Source: Imhoffiella purpurea
GTDB taxonomy: Bacteria; Pseudomonadota; Gammaproteobacteria; Chromatiales; Chromatiaceae
Reading direction: 5' to 3'
Assembly: GCF_000585215.1 (NCBI RefSeq)
Contig: NZ_AONC01000027.1
Coordinates: 1 to 64,000, forward strand
DNA length: 64,000 nucleotides
The translations under genes were made by a program, and so were the position numbers. Shown here piece by piece: positions 1 to 7,159 of the stretch (its first letter is position 1; each line of letters begins with the position of its first letter). The notes beneath the pieces were generated by a model that saw only the letters and a list, made by a program, of their open reading frames with translations, made no database searches and was not told the DNA's origin.

Positions 1-36
1 TTCGTTCACAACGCTCGCGTACGCGGCAAAGGGCTG

Positions 37-360
37 CTACCTGCTCTCCTGGGAACGTTGGTGGCGTAACTGTCCGGAATGCAGATTGAGCCTTCCTGAT
101 CTGACGATGCTCAGCGTGCCCTGGTCGACGCGAAAGCTCTCCGGGCGCGGATCGTCTTTGGCCCGGTGCATGTTGGCTTCGACCCAATCGAAACGATCGA
201 AACGCTGATCGAGCGTCAAAGTCCGATACACGATGGGGTACAGACGCCGAAGCTCACCATCCTGCGTGATCCCGGCGCAACAAACGGTTTCCTGGTACTT
301 TGTGCTCGCCTGCGGATAGGCTTTAACCAGAATGCAAACCTGCTCTTTGCGAATCTCCAT
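37..360 (-). CDS. DUF488-partner protein, N-terminal part or broken gene
   Basis: The ATG at 360 lies inside the 3' end of the DUF488 gene (38-base overlap), so the two are probably co-translated. The N-terminus carries a conserved-looking block (T-K-Y-Q-E-T-V-C-C-A-G-I, then G-E-L-R-R-L-Y-P) and a later F-D-W-V-E, which I associate with a family of uncharacterised proteins of about 200-250 residues encoded beside DUF488 genes. Here the frame closes after 107 codons and the last 25 or so residues look unlike a conserved tail, so the gene is either short or frameshifted near position 110. No enzymatic function can be assigned. Confidence 0.5.
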   Translation of the reverse strand: MEIRKEQVCILVKAYPQASTKYQETVCCAGITQDGELRRLYPIVYRTLTLDQRFDRFDWVEANMHRAKDDPRPESFRVDQGTLSIVRSGRLNLHSGQLRHQRSQESR

Positions 361-802
361 GATCCTTTCGCACCCGAAGATGTTGCGGCTGGCATCCAGC
401 CCGCTGTCCAATTTCACGCGCAACCACCTGCCGGTGACAGTGAGTCACGTCGCGTTCATAGCAGAGCAAGACCACGCTGTCGCTCAGTGTCGCCGCAAGG
501 TCGTCCAGCAGGTCTGTCTGCCGCGACAGGTGCTCCTCGAACTCGAGGAGAAAACTCCCCATGTCTCCGGTTTCTCGTAAACGGTTCCGGACATCCCGAG
601 GAGAGCCAAGCCGGCGCTCGTGCTGGTAGGCGATACCCACGGTGCTCAGCGCCTCGGCGAGCACGGACTTACTGAATCCCTTTCGGCGAGAGACCGGCAA
701 TTCTCGAACATCAAGTAACGTCGTGACGCCAACTTCTTGAAGCGTCATGAGAAAATCGTCGATATTGGCTCCCTCGTAGCCAATGGTGAATAGCCTAGTC
801 AC
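323..802 (-). CDS. DUF488 family protein
   Basis: A 159-residue DUF488 protein. It opens with the family's T-I-G-Y-E-G motif, has a central D-V-R-E-L-P-x-S-R-x-K-G-F-S-K block, and ends with L-L-C-Y-E-R-D-x-x-x-C-H-R, the Cys/His-rich signature expected near the C-terminus. The start is GTG at 802, preceded by GAGGG. The biochemical role of DUF488 is unknown; members often sit in accessory or defence-like neighbourhoods, and this one lies in a region of gene debris next to a toxin-antitoxin pair. It overlaps the start of the next gene downstream. Confidence 0.85.
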   Translation of the reverse strand: MTRLFTIGYEGANIDDFLMTLQEVGVTTLLDVRELPVSRRKGFSKSVLAEALSTVGIAYQHERRLGSPRDVRNRLRETGDMGSFLLEFEEHLSRQTDLLDDLAATLSDSVVLLCYERDVTHCHRQVVAREIGQRAGCQPQHLRVRKDHGDSQRAGLHSG

Positions 803-1096
803 TGCGTTGCCCTCTACTGACTGCCTGAGCGCGTTGATGGTAACCGGAAACGTCGTCGTAATACTGCCGGATACGCTGCTCAGATTTGTCGTCTCCAGTT
901 GAATCGCTCAAGGGGGCACACTCGTCGTAACCCCTCGCCTCGCGGATGTGCCTCAGGCCAGCGGCTTCAGTCGTCGCTCCAACACATCGCCGGACGCCTC
1001 GTCCTGTAGCCAGTTCAGCTGCTTGGTCATCAGACGCAGGTTCTCGCGGATGATCCGCAGGCCCTTGGTTTCGACCAAGCTGCAGCCGTCGAGATC

Positions 1097-1138
1097 CCGC
1101 GAAAAGGGGACCGCGAAAAGGGGACGGACATATTTTCC
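1097..1138. repeat. REP/RAYT-type box with 14-base tandem repeat
   Basis: The unit CCGCGAAAAGGGGA occurs twice with a period of 14 (1097 and 1111) and leads into GGACGGACATATTTTCC. The string 'AAAAGGGGAC-GGACxTATTTT' is the kind of box I associate with REP-associated tyrosine transposase (RAYT) scars in gammaproteobacteria. No transposase remains. A similar box occurs at 56413. Confidence 0.5.
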
Positions 1139-1154
1139 ACAATGCTGCCTCGAG

Positions 1155-1178
1155 GGGCATGGAATGCATTCCATGCCC
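1155..1178. repeat. Perfect 24-bp palindrome
   Basis: GGGCATGGAATG followed by CATTCCATGCCC is a perfect palindrome with no loop, lying 17 bases after the RAYT-type box. It could form a cruciform or hairpin and may be the end structure of a REP element, or a protein-binding site. Confidence 0.7.
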
Positions 1179-1194
1179 GCTCCATGCAACCACC

Positions 1195-1443
1195 TCACCG
1201 ACACACCGCCTCACACGGCACCCCATCCCCGTCCCGATCCAGCCTGCTCAGTCCACAATCCGTCAGATAATGCCGAGCCTCCGTACAGCTCGTCATCTCA
1301 CCGCAGGTTCGCTTGCTGCTGCAGGCTGAACTCGGTTCCCGATTCCGCCCAGCAGCATTGCCCAAGGCGCGCGGCGAAATCCCCGGCAGCAGTGACGGGA
1401 TCAAGCCCGCGTAGAGGTTGGAGTGAGCAACAGCGGACGTCCT
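1195..1443 (-). pseudogene. Excalibur calcium-binding domain remnant
   Basis: The C-terminal 38 residues of this frame are a clear Excalibur domain: C-G-E-M-T-S-C-x-E-A-x-x-Y-L, then L-D-R-D-G-D-G-V-P-C-E and a final C. This is a Cys-clamped D-x-D-x-D-G calcium loop. No ATG or ribosome-binding site starts the frame: it is open only back to a stop near 1459, which leaves at most TTG starts, and the N-terminal part has no signal peptide or recognisable domain. Excalibur domains normally end longer secreted or nuclease proteins, so I read this as the 3' end of a decayed gene, cut by the repeat scar or by the insertion of brnTA. Confidence 0.6.
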
Positions 1444-1471
1444 TGCCTTTCGGTATTATTGTATATACATT
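1443..1471 (+). promoter_or_regulatory. brnTA promoter and candidate operator
   Basis: A short AT-rich island sits just before brnT. TTGCCT at 1443 pairs with TATACA (1464, spacer 15) or TACATT (1466, spacer 17). The -10 region is embedded in the perfect palindrome TGTATATACA (1460-1469). BrnA antitoxins autorepress their operon by binding inverted repeats at the promoter, so this is the likely operator (inference). Confidence 0.5.
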
Positions 1472-1477
1472 AATGCG

Positions 1478-1756
1478 ATGAACATCACCTTCGATCCCGC
1501 CAAGGACCGCTTGAACATCGCCAACCACGGGGTGTCCTTGGCGCTGGCCGCGAGGCTGGAGTGGGATCTGATGGTGTGCCGCGAAGATGATCGGGAGGAC
1601 TATGGCGAGCTGCGTCTGCAATGCTTTGCCCCGATCGCGGACCAGCTCTATTGCGTGATCTGCATCGAAGATGATGACGACTACCGAATCATCAGTCTGC
1701 GAGAGGCCACACCCAGAGAGGTCAGGAACTATGCACGTGATAGACAAGATTGGTAG
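1478..1756 (+). CDS. brnT: BrnT family toxin
   Basis: A 92-residue BrnT toxin, a RelE-fold ribonuclease of type II toxin-antitoxin systems. The family opening is present (I-T-F-D-P-A-K-D-x-x-N-x-x-N-H-G-V-S-L), as is the late block R-I-I-S-L-R-E-A-T-x-x-E-V-R-N-Y. BrnT cleaves RNA and halts translation until bound by BrnA. The gene overlaps brnA by 26 bases in another frame, the usual toxin-first order, so the pair is translationally coupled. Confidence 0.88.
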   Translation: MNITFDPAKDRLNIANHGVSLALAARLEWDLMVCREDDREDYGELRLQCFAPIADQLYCVICIEDDDDYRIISLREATPREVRNYARDRQDW

Positions 1757-2033
1757 ACGATACCGCATCGCCACAGAGGAGGAGGAGGCCCGCATCCGCG
1801 AAGGCATCGCGAAGGACCCCGACACCCATGAGCTGACCGACGAGGAGATGGCCGAGCTGCGCCCGCTGACGGAAATGAAGCGATCCTCGGGCCGCCCGAA
1901 AGCCGACTCCACCAAGCAACCGGTCTCCATTCGCCTCTCGCCCGAGGTGGTCGAATACTTCAAGGCCGAAGGCCCTGGATGGCAGACGCGTATCGACGCG
2001 GTGCTGTGCGAGCACGTCAAGACGCATCAGTGA
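1731..2033 (+). CDS. brnA: BrnA-type antitoxin
   Basis: A 100-residue antitoxin starting at the ATG within the end of brnT. The acidic, charged N-terminal half would wrap the toxin. The C-terminal half (V-S-I-R-L-S-P-E-V-V-E-Y-F, then G-x-G-W-Q-T-R-I-D) is the ribbon-helix-helix-like DUF4415 DNA-binding segment. It should neutralise BrnT and repress the shared promoter through the palindrome upstream. A longer in-frame start exists at 1671 but would bury the gene in brnT, and the ATG at 1731 fits family length. Confidence 0.85.
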   Translation: MHVIDKIGRRYRIATEEEEARIREGIAKDPDTHELTDEEMAELRPLTEMKRSSGRPKADSTKQPVSIRLSPEVVEYFKAEGPGWQTRIDAVLCEHVKTHQ

Positions 2034-2057
2034 TGCCGGCCAGGGGGTGCGAAAGGG

Positions 2058-2578
2058 TCACGCCATCCCCTGCCGCCCCAAGCGCTCCACCGCGATCCCC
2101 AGCGCCCGGTCATCGAACAGCCGCCCCTTCCGCTCGGCCGCCTCGGGACCGCCCGGCCAGCGCTGCAAGCCTGCGCGTAGGGCGGGCACGGAGGGTGCGA
2201 CGCCTTCCCTGGTCACCAGCCAATCCACGGTCGCCAGCAGTTCCATGCCGAGCGGCGATTCGAAGCCGTCGATGAGGGCGGAGGTGAGCTCCAGGGCCTC
2301 GGCATACGCCTTGGCCTCGCTCTTGAGGTAGGCGCTCACGCGCTCCTTGCGGGCGTCGAGGGTGCTCAGGTAGTCGGCCGCCGCCCTTGGATTCTCGCGC
2401 GCCTGGGCGGCGCTGAGGCCGACCACGGGGTGCAGACGCAGCGGCAGAACGGGTGATAGGTCGGCAGCGGGGCCAGCGCCTTGGGATAGCGCCCCGGCCT
2501 CAGACCGTAGCGGTCGGCGCGGGCGAAGAGGTCGCGGATGTCGGGCGCATGTCCCGGGCTGGGCCGGATCTCGTTCAT
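2058..2578 (-). pseudogene. Frameshifted gene coupled to the kinase
   Basis: The ATG at 2578 overlaps the kinase stop as ATGA, so translation is coupled. The first 45 or so residues read M-N-E-I-R-P-S-P-G-H and reach Y-H-P-F-C-R-C-V-C near 2435, a Cys pattern reminiscent of phage minor-head (Mu gpF-like) proteins. The sensible reading then jumps to another frame (V-V-G-L-S-A-A-Q-A-R-E-N-P onward), ending at 2058. That second half is helical and closes with M-E-L-L-A-T-V-D-W-L, then W-P and F-D-D-R-A-L-G-I-A-V-E-R-L, resembling the C-terminal tail of DarG-like proteins (low confidence). A single-base indel around 2420-2435 would join the halves into about 170 residues. It may be a true pseudogene, a programmed shift or a sequencing error. 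Confidence 0.5.
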
Positions 2579-5088
2579 TGATCCACCTGGAGTGGATCCC
2601 GGGCGAGGCGAAAGCCGATATCGGCGTAGCGGTAGCCCGGCCGGTTGCTGCCTCGGAGGGCGGAGCGCACCAGATCGGGTTCGGCGTTGAACCAGGAGCT
2701 GCCTCGGAGCGACCGGCGGCCGGCGTCGGTTGCGTCGGCACAGCGGTTCTCGGCTCCGCCATAGCGCTTGTCGTAGACCGAGCAGGTCCACTCCCAGACA
2801 TTCCCGAGCATGTCCGCCAGTCCCCAGTCGTTGGTGCGGAAACGGCCGACCGGGGCGGACCATTCGAAACCGTCGTCGCAGGGGAAGCCCAGCCGCCAGC
2901 CGTGCGCCTGGTCGGGGAGGTTGGCGTATCGGCATGCCTTGGCGTCCACGGCATCGCCCCAATAGCGCGCGCCCCGGGTCCCGGCGCGGGCGGCATATTC
3001 CCATTCCGCCTCGGTCGGCAGCCGGTAGCCTCCCGCTCCCTGGGCGTTGAGCCAGGCGATGTAGGCCTGGGCGTCGTACCAGCTCACGCAGGCCACCGGA
3101 TGCCGATTTCGGTCGTATGGGTAGGGGCTCGCATTGCGCCAGTTGGCGTCCGTGCTGGCGCGCCACGAGGTCCAGCGTTTCTCGCGGTCGTAGTCGGCCA
3201 GGCAGCCCTGGAGATCGTCCGCGTTGCGCTCCGCGTCCGTCAGGTATCCGGTCGCCTCGACGAATCGCCCGAACTCGCCGGTTGTGACCTCGTATCGGCC
3301 CAGGAGGAAGTCCTGGACGCAGATGGGATGCCGGTGCTCGTCCTCGAGACGTCCGGTCTCGTCCGGCGCGCTCCCCATCTGGAAGCATCCGCCCGTGATC
3401 TCGAGCATCTCGGGGGCCGGGACCAGGTTCGCGCGTATCCTGAGCCGCTCGCCAGGCGCCAGGTCCACCTGGGTCTCGTAGTCGAAGAAGCCCGGTTTCT
3501 CGATTCGGATCCGGCGTCTTCCCGCCTCGGCCGCATGGGGTTCGGGACTCGTGGGGCCGATGAGCCGTCCGTCCAGATACCAGGTGTCTTCGTCGACGTT
3601 GGAGCGAACGACGAGCTCGGCCTGGGGTTCGGCCGGCGGCTCGGGATCTGGCAGAGGGCTGAGCGGTTCCTCGTCGGACGCTGGGAAGAAGGCGGCCCAC
3701 AGAGACCAGCCGCCTGCGACGATGGCTACCGCCAGGATCAGTGCAAGCGGTCCCTTCTTGCGTCTCCGAGTCTCGTGCCGCGGGCGTTCGGCTTCGTCAT
3801 CCAGGTCGGAACTCGCGGGGCGCCCTCGGGTGGAGCCTTCGCGCTCCTCGAGGGCGCGCAGCGCGGCGTCCAGGAGCGATGGGGACTCCTGTTCGTCCTG
3901 GGGCGATTCGGTCCTAGGGATGGAGGCCGGCTGAGGTGGCGGGGGAGGCGGCATTCGGGTCAGCGCCGCCAGTCTGGCCTGCAGGTCCGTCGCATCCCTG
4001 GGGCGCTGGTCGGCCTCCAGGCGCAGGCAGTCCATGAGGACGCCGGCCACCCCGGGATCCAGGTCCGGGACCCGTGAGCGCAGATCGGCGAGCGGGGCGC
4101 CCGAGCGGCGTGCCTCGGCGGGCGGCGGTGCGAGAGCGCTCAAGGCCGTGTAGAGCGTCGCGCCCAGGGTGTAGCAGTCCGCCGCGGCTGTGACCGGATG
4201 CTGGCGCCGGGGGTCGGCCTGCTCCGGGGGCATGAAATGCGGATGGCCGACCCCGGCACCCATGGTGGCGCTGCCGGCGGTGCGGGCCCCTTTGCGTGCA
4301 AGGCCGAAATCGAGCAGCTTGACGCGTCCCGGATCGGGCGACTTGGAGATCGGATCCCGTTGCAGAAAGAGGTTGTTGGGCGTGAGGTCCAGGTGCAGGA
4401 CGGGTCCCTCGGGCTCGGGTCGGCGATGCAGATAGGCCAATCCGTCCAGGGCCGAGAGCAGCAGCGGAAGCGCCTGCTCGGCGGGCAGCCGGCGCTCCAG
4501 CACCAGTCCCCCACTGGTCTGCCGGAGCCCGCCCAGGAAATCACCCAAGGTCTGTCCCGCCAGGCGTTCCATCACCAGATAGGCGGTTCGGTTCTCCTCC
4601 AGCACGTCATGGGCCTGGACGATGCCTGGGTGGTCGAGGCGCGCCAGCAGCTGGGCCTCTTCCAGGAAGCGCTCTTTCCAGCGGGCGAAGGCATCCGGGT
4701 CGAGCGGGAACACGGACAGGCTGTCATGCCCGTCGCGTCTGGCCAGTGGATTGAAGGTGGAGGGAAAGAACTCCTTGATGGCGACCGGCTTGCCGATTCG
4801 GGTCTGCCAGCCGGCATAGACCACGCCGAAACCGCCCGGCCGGCCGAGGACGCGGCCGACCCGGTAGAGCCTCTCATCGAGTCCGGTGAAGGGTGCGAGC
4901 AGGCTGGCGTCGTGCACGTAGGTGCGCGTGTCGAATCCGCAATGGTTGCAGACCGGGTTCGGGGCAGGGGACTGGAAGCAGTTGGGGCAGTGGCTGGTGC
5001 GGTCCATCGAGCCGCTCGCGATGGGTTCGTGGGCCTTCCGGGATGGCATGGACGCCTGGTGGCGATCTTCAGGGTCGATAGGCTGCAT
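2575..5088 (-). CDS. Ser/Thr protein kinase with PEGA and FGE-like C-type-lectin domain
   Basis: An 837-residue membrane kinase. Residues 34-50 form a zinc ribbon (C34, C37, C47, C50). Residues 75-375 are a Hanks-type kinase with a glycine loop G-R-P-G-G-F-G-V-V (82-90), K105, catalytic H-L-D-L-x-x-x-N (232-239) and D-F-G (260-262). A disordered linker leads to one membrane helix (447-468). Outside follow a PEGA-like domain (491-556) and a formylglycine-generating-enzyme/SUMF1 fold (560-830). The FGE part lacks the catalytic cysteines expected near its end, so it is probably a ligand-binding lectin-like domain. Its last 35 residues (R-G-S-S-W to G-F-R-L-A-R) resemble diversity-generating-retroelement variable regions. 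It lies downstream of a membrane GTPase on the same strand and is coupled to the gene after it. Substrate and ligand are unknown. Confidence 0.88.
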   Translation of the reverse strand: MQPIDPEDRHQASMPSRKAHEPIASGSMDRTSHCPNCFQSPAPNPVCNHCGFDTRTYVHDASLLAPFTGLDERLYRVGRVLGRPGGFGVVYAGWQTRIGKPVAIKEFFPSTFNPLARRDGHDSLSVFPLDPDAFARWKERFLEEAQLLARLDHPGIVQAHDVLEENRTAYLVMERLAGQTLGDFLGGLRQTSGGLVLERRLPAEQALPLLLSALDGLAYLHRRPEPEGPVLHLDLTPNNLFLQRDPISKSPDPGRVKLLDFGLARKGARTAGSATMGAGVGHPHFMPPEQADPRRQHPVTAAADCYTLGATLYTALSALAPPPAEARRSGAPLADLRSRVPDLDPGVAGVLMDCLRLEADQRPRDATDLQARLAALTRMPPPPPPQPASIPRTESPQDEQESPSLLDAALRALEEREGSTRGRPASSDLDDEAERPRHETRRRKKGPLALILAVAIVAGGWSLWAAFFPASDEEPLSPLPDPEPPAEPQAELVVRSNVDEDTWYLDGRLIGPTSPEPHAAEAGRRRIRIEKPGFFDYETQVDLAPGERLRIRANLVPAPEMLEITGGCFQMGSAPDETGRLEDEHRHPICVQDFLLGRYEVTTGEFGRFVEATGYLTDAERNADDLQGCLADYDREKRWTSWRASTDANWRNASPYPYDRNRHPVACVSWYDAQAYIAWLNAQGAGGYRLPTEAEWEYAARAGTRGARYWGDAVDAKACRYANLPDQAHGWRLGFPCDDGFEWSAPVGRFRTNDWGLADMLGNVWEWTCSVYDKRYGGAENRCADATDAGRRSLRGSSWFNAEPDLVRSALRGSNRPGYRYADIGFRLARDPLQVDQ

Positions 5089-5147
5089 CGGTGTCGGCAG
5101 ACAGGTGGTTCACCCTGTCTGCCGAGACGCGGGCGATCGGATCGATC

Positions 5148-6674
5148 TCAGGCGGGTTCGGCCTCCAGCTCGACGGAGTCGTCGACCTTGGCGACGCTCG
5201 GTTCGGACGCGGACCTTTGCCGGTTCGTTTCGCGCAGACCCTTGGGGTTGGTGAAGCGCTCGTTCAGGGTCTGGATGTAGCTCTCGCAGTCCTGGAAGAC
5301 CTCGTCGATCGCGGAGCGCGATGTGGCGTTCCAGCCGAATGCGCGACCGAGCAGCAGGGTGGGACGCCAGAAGCGGGTGTTGCTCTCGAAGGCGGCGATC
5401 GGATTGCCGGGCGGATCGTGCCGCTCGGCCTGCTTGCGCAGCCAGGGCATGACGCTGAGCGCGGCAAGGCGGCGCACTCCCAAGTGGACCAGGAGCACGA
5501 GCATCGCCAGTGCCCCCTCGAGGCCCTGGATGCCCCAGGAGAGGCCCTTCAGCATTTCCAGCCACTGGGCCTCGTAGGCGAATCCATGCCAATGCCCCTG
5601 GGTGAGGCTCCAGGCCATGAATCCCGCTCCGGCGGCCAGGAGCAGCACGGCATCGGCCACCAGGGTCCGGCCGCGCCATTTGCGCATGGCCGTGTTGAGC
5701 AGCCCGACGGTGTCGCGGCTGAACTCGGTCGCGGTCTTGCGCAGCGAGGCGATGATGCGATAGGCACGCTCGACCTCGACCTGCTCCATGCGCTGATAGA
5801 TCTCGGCCAGGTCCTCGTCGCGCTTCTTCTCGAAACGCTTGCGCCGGTTCTCGTCGGCGATCAGGGTGTCGGCGTCCGGGCAGTAGATGGTGTAGAAGCG
5901 CCCGGCGGTGAGACCCGCCTCGCCCATGGCGCGCAGCCAGGCCGCGACCACGTCCTCCGGATTGTCCTCGCTCGCGGTCGAGTCGAGCTGGTTGAGGATG
6001 TAGAGGAACTTGCCCGAGTCGGAGCGGCTGATGGTGTCGCCGACCAGATGCTTGAGGGTGTCGCGCATGGCGCCCGGTTCCGGGTGCCGGGCGTCGAAGA
6101 AGACCAGGACCAGATCCGAGAGATCGATCATGTGATTGGTGATGCGCAGCACCGCCGTGCGCTGGGCGTCGGCGTCGAATCCGGGCGAGTCGATCAGGAT
6201 CTTGCCGCGCAGCCGCTCGTTGGGGCAGGTCTTGAGCTGGAGATAGGCGTCGATCCGGCTGCCCTCGCCGTCGGCCACCTCCTCGATGGACTCGGACATG
6301 CGGAAGAAGGGGAAGCGCGGATCCGAATCGAGCGAGACGCCGGGCAGGGTGCGGCTGATCTCCTCGGGGCTGTAGACGATGACGGTGAAGCGGTCGTCGA
6401 CCGCCTGGTTGCCGGTGCGCTGCAGCTTGTGACCGAGATAGTGGTTGACGAAGGTCGACTTGCCGGCCGAGAAGGTGCCGAGGATGGAGATCAGCGGCCA
6501 CCAGGGGATGAGGTTGGCGAACGACTGGTTCGACTCCAGAAGGCCCATGCGATATGCGACCCGGTCGATCGCCCTGAAGCTCTGCACGGCATTGAGCAGG
6601 ACCGGATTTTCCTGCTGCAGATGGGATTCCAGGTCTTGCAGCCTTTTCTGGAGGGCGTCGGACGTGGACGTCAT
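5148..6674 (-). CDS. Dynamin-type membrane GTPase
   Basis: A 508-residue protein starting at the ATG with GAGGAG seven bases upstream; a TTG farther upstream is less likely. G1 is G-T-F-S-A-G-K-S-T (66-74), G3 is D-S-P-G (162-165) and G4 is probably N-Q-L-D (228-231), the pattern of dynamin/EHD-like bacterial GTPases. A helical stretch follows, then two hydrophobic segments (about 338-357 and 383-402) that should anchor it in the inner membrane, and a charged C-terminus. It is first in the operon with the kinase, 59 bases upstream of the kinase start. Role unknown; membrane remodelling or signalling to the kinase partner are inferences. Confidence 0.85.
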   Translation of the reverse strand: MTSTSDALQKRLQDLESHLQQENPVLLNAVQSFRAIDRVAYRMGLLESNQSFANLIPWWPLISILGTFSAGKSTFVNHYLGHKLQRTGNQAVDDRFTVIVYSPEEISRTLPGVSLDSDPRFPFFRMSESIEEVADGEGSRIDAYLQLKTCPNERLRGKILIDSPGFDADAQRTAVLRITNHMIDLSDLVLVFFDARHPEPGAMRDTLKHLVGDTISRSDSGKFLYILNQLDSTASEDNPEDVVAAWLRAMGEAGLTAGRFYTIYCPDADTLIADENRRKRFEKKRDEDLAEIYQRMEQVEVERAYRIIASLRKTATEFSRDTVGLLNTAMRKWRGRTLVADAVLLLAAGAGFMAWSLTQGHWHGFAYEAQWLEMLKGLSWGIQGLEGALAMLVLLVHLGVRRLAALSVMPWLRKQAERHDPPGNPIAAFESNTRFWRPTLLLGRAFGWNATSRSAIDEVFQDCESYIQTLNERFTNPKGLRETNRQRSASEPSVAKVDDSVELEAEPA

Positions 6675-7159
6675 GGATGGGCTCCTCAAGTGTCTAGGGT
6701 CGATCCGGCATCGAGCCTGGGGAAGGGCGCGGCGGATGAACCTGGGATGCGGTCAAGATCGCGGGGTTGCGCTCGGCTCGTCGGCGGTGGGGCGGGATGT
6801 TACACCGATCACGGCCGGGGACGGTAGTCGAGCGTCCAGCGGCGGAATTTTCGTGACGAAATAGAGTCATGCAAACGGCGAGCGAGGTGGCCTTGGCTTG
6901 AATGTGGTCATGCGCTGAATGCATACTGCGCAACTGCGCCGCGGGGCTCGGGCCTGAGCCGTGGAATCTGGCGGCCTGAGATACCTCGAGCGGCGCCAGG
7001 CCCGTCTGGTCCATTCGCTCCCGGCCGGCCTCTCTTTGCGCCGTCTGCGATGCCGGCTCGATGTCCTCGTCTTTTCGGTCCGACCGCGATAGGCCTGTCG
7101 GGCGTTCGATTCAATAATAAGTAGCGTCTTATTTGGTGTGCGATCCGATGGGAACAAAG
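6675..7159. other. Divergent intergenic region without a gene
   Basis: This 485-base gap lies between the minus-strand GTPase operon and the plus-strand RND operon. Long frames here have coding-unlike composition and match nothing. The promoter-like part is the AT-rich end (7106-7135), which holds the inverted repeat listed separately. GTPase promoter elements must lie in the left half but none stands out. Confidence 0.6.
7116..7133. promoter_or_regulatory. Inverted repeat, candidate operator of the RND operon
   Basis: AATAAG, six bases, then CTTATT forms an AT-rich inverted repeat 27-44 bases before the adaptor ATG. Its size and place fit a TetR- or MarR-type operator over the promoter, but no regulator gene is adjacent. 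Confidence 0.4.

Larger units (their letters stand above)
803..1194. other. Non-coding or decayed stretch with repeat scar
   Basis: No convincing gene. A minus-strand frame ending at 953 gives a plausible 40-residue tail (E-T-K-G-L-R-I-I-R-E-N, then L-E-R-R-L-K-P-L-A) with no start of its own, so it may be the remnant of a lost gene. The right half holds the tandem 14-base repeat and palindrome listed separately. Confidence 0.5.

Noticed and set aside
5091-6827. 578-codon plus-strand frame opposite the GTPase
   Set aside because: Shadow of the real GTPase gene; no motif.
7100-7115. GGCGTTCGATTC as a tRNA T-loop
   Set aside because: No acceptor, anticodon or D-arm around it; no tRNA was found anywhere in the window.
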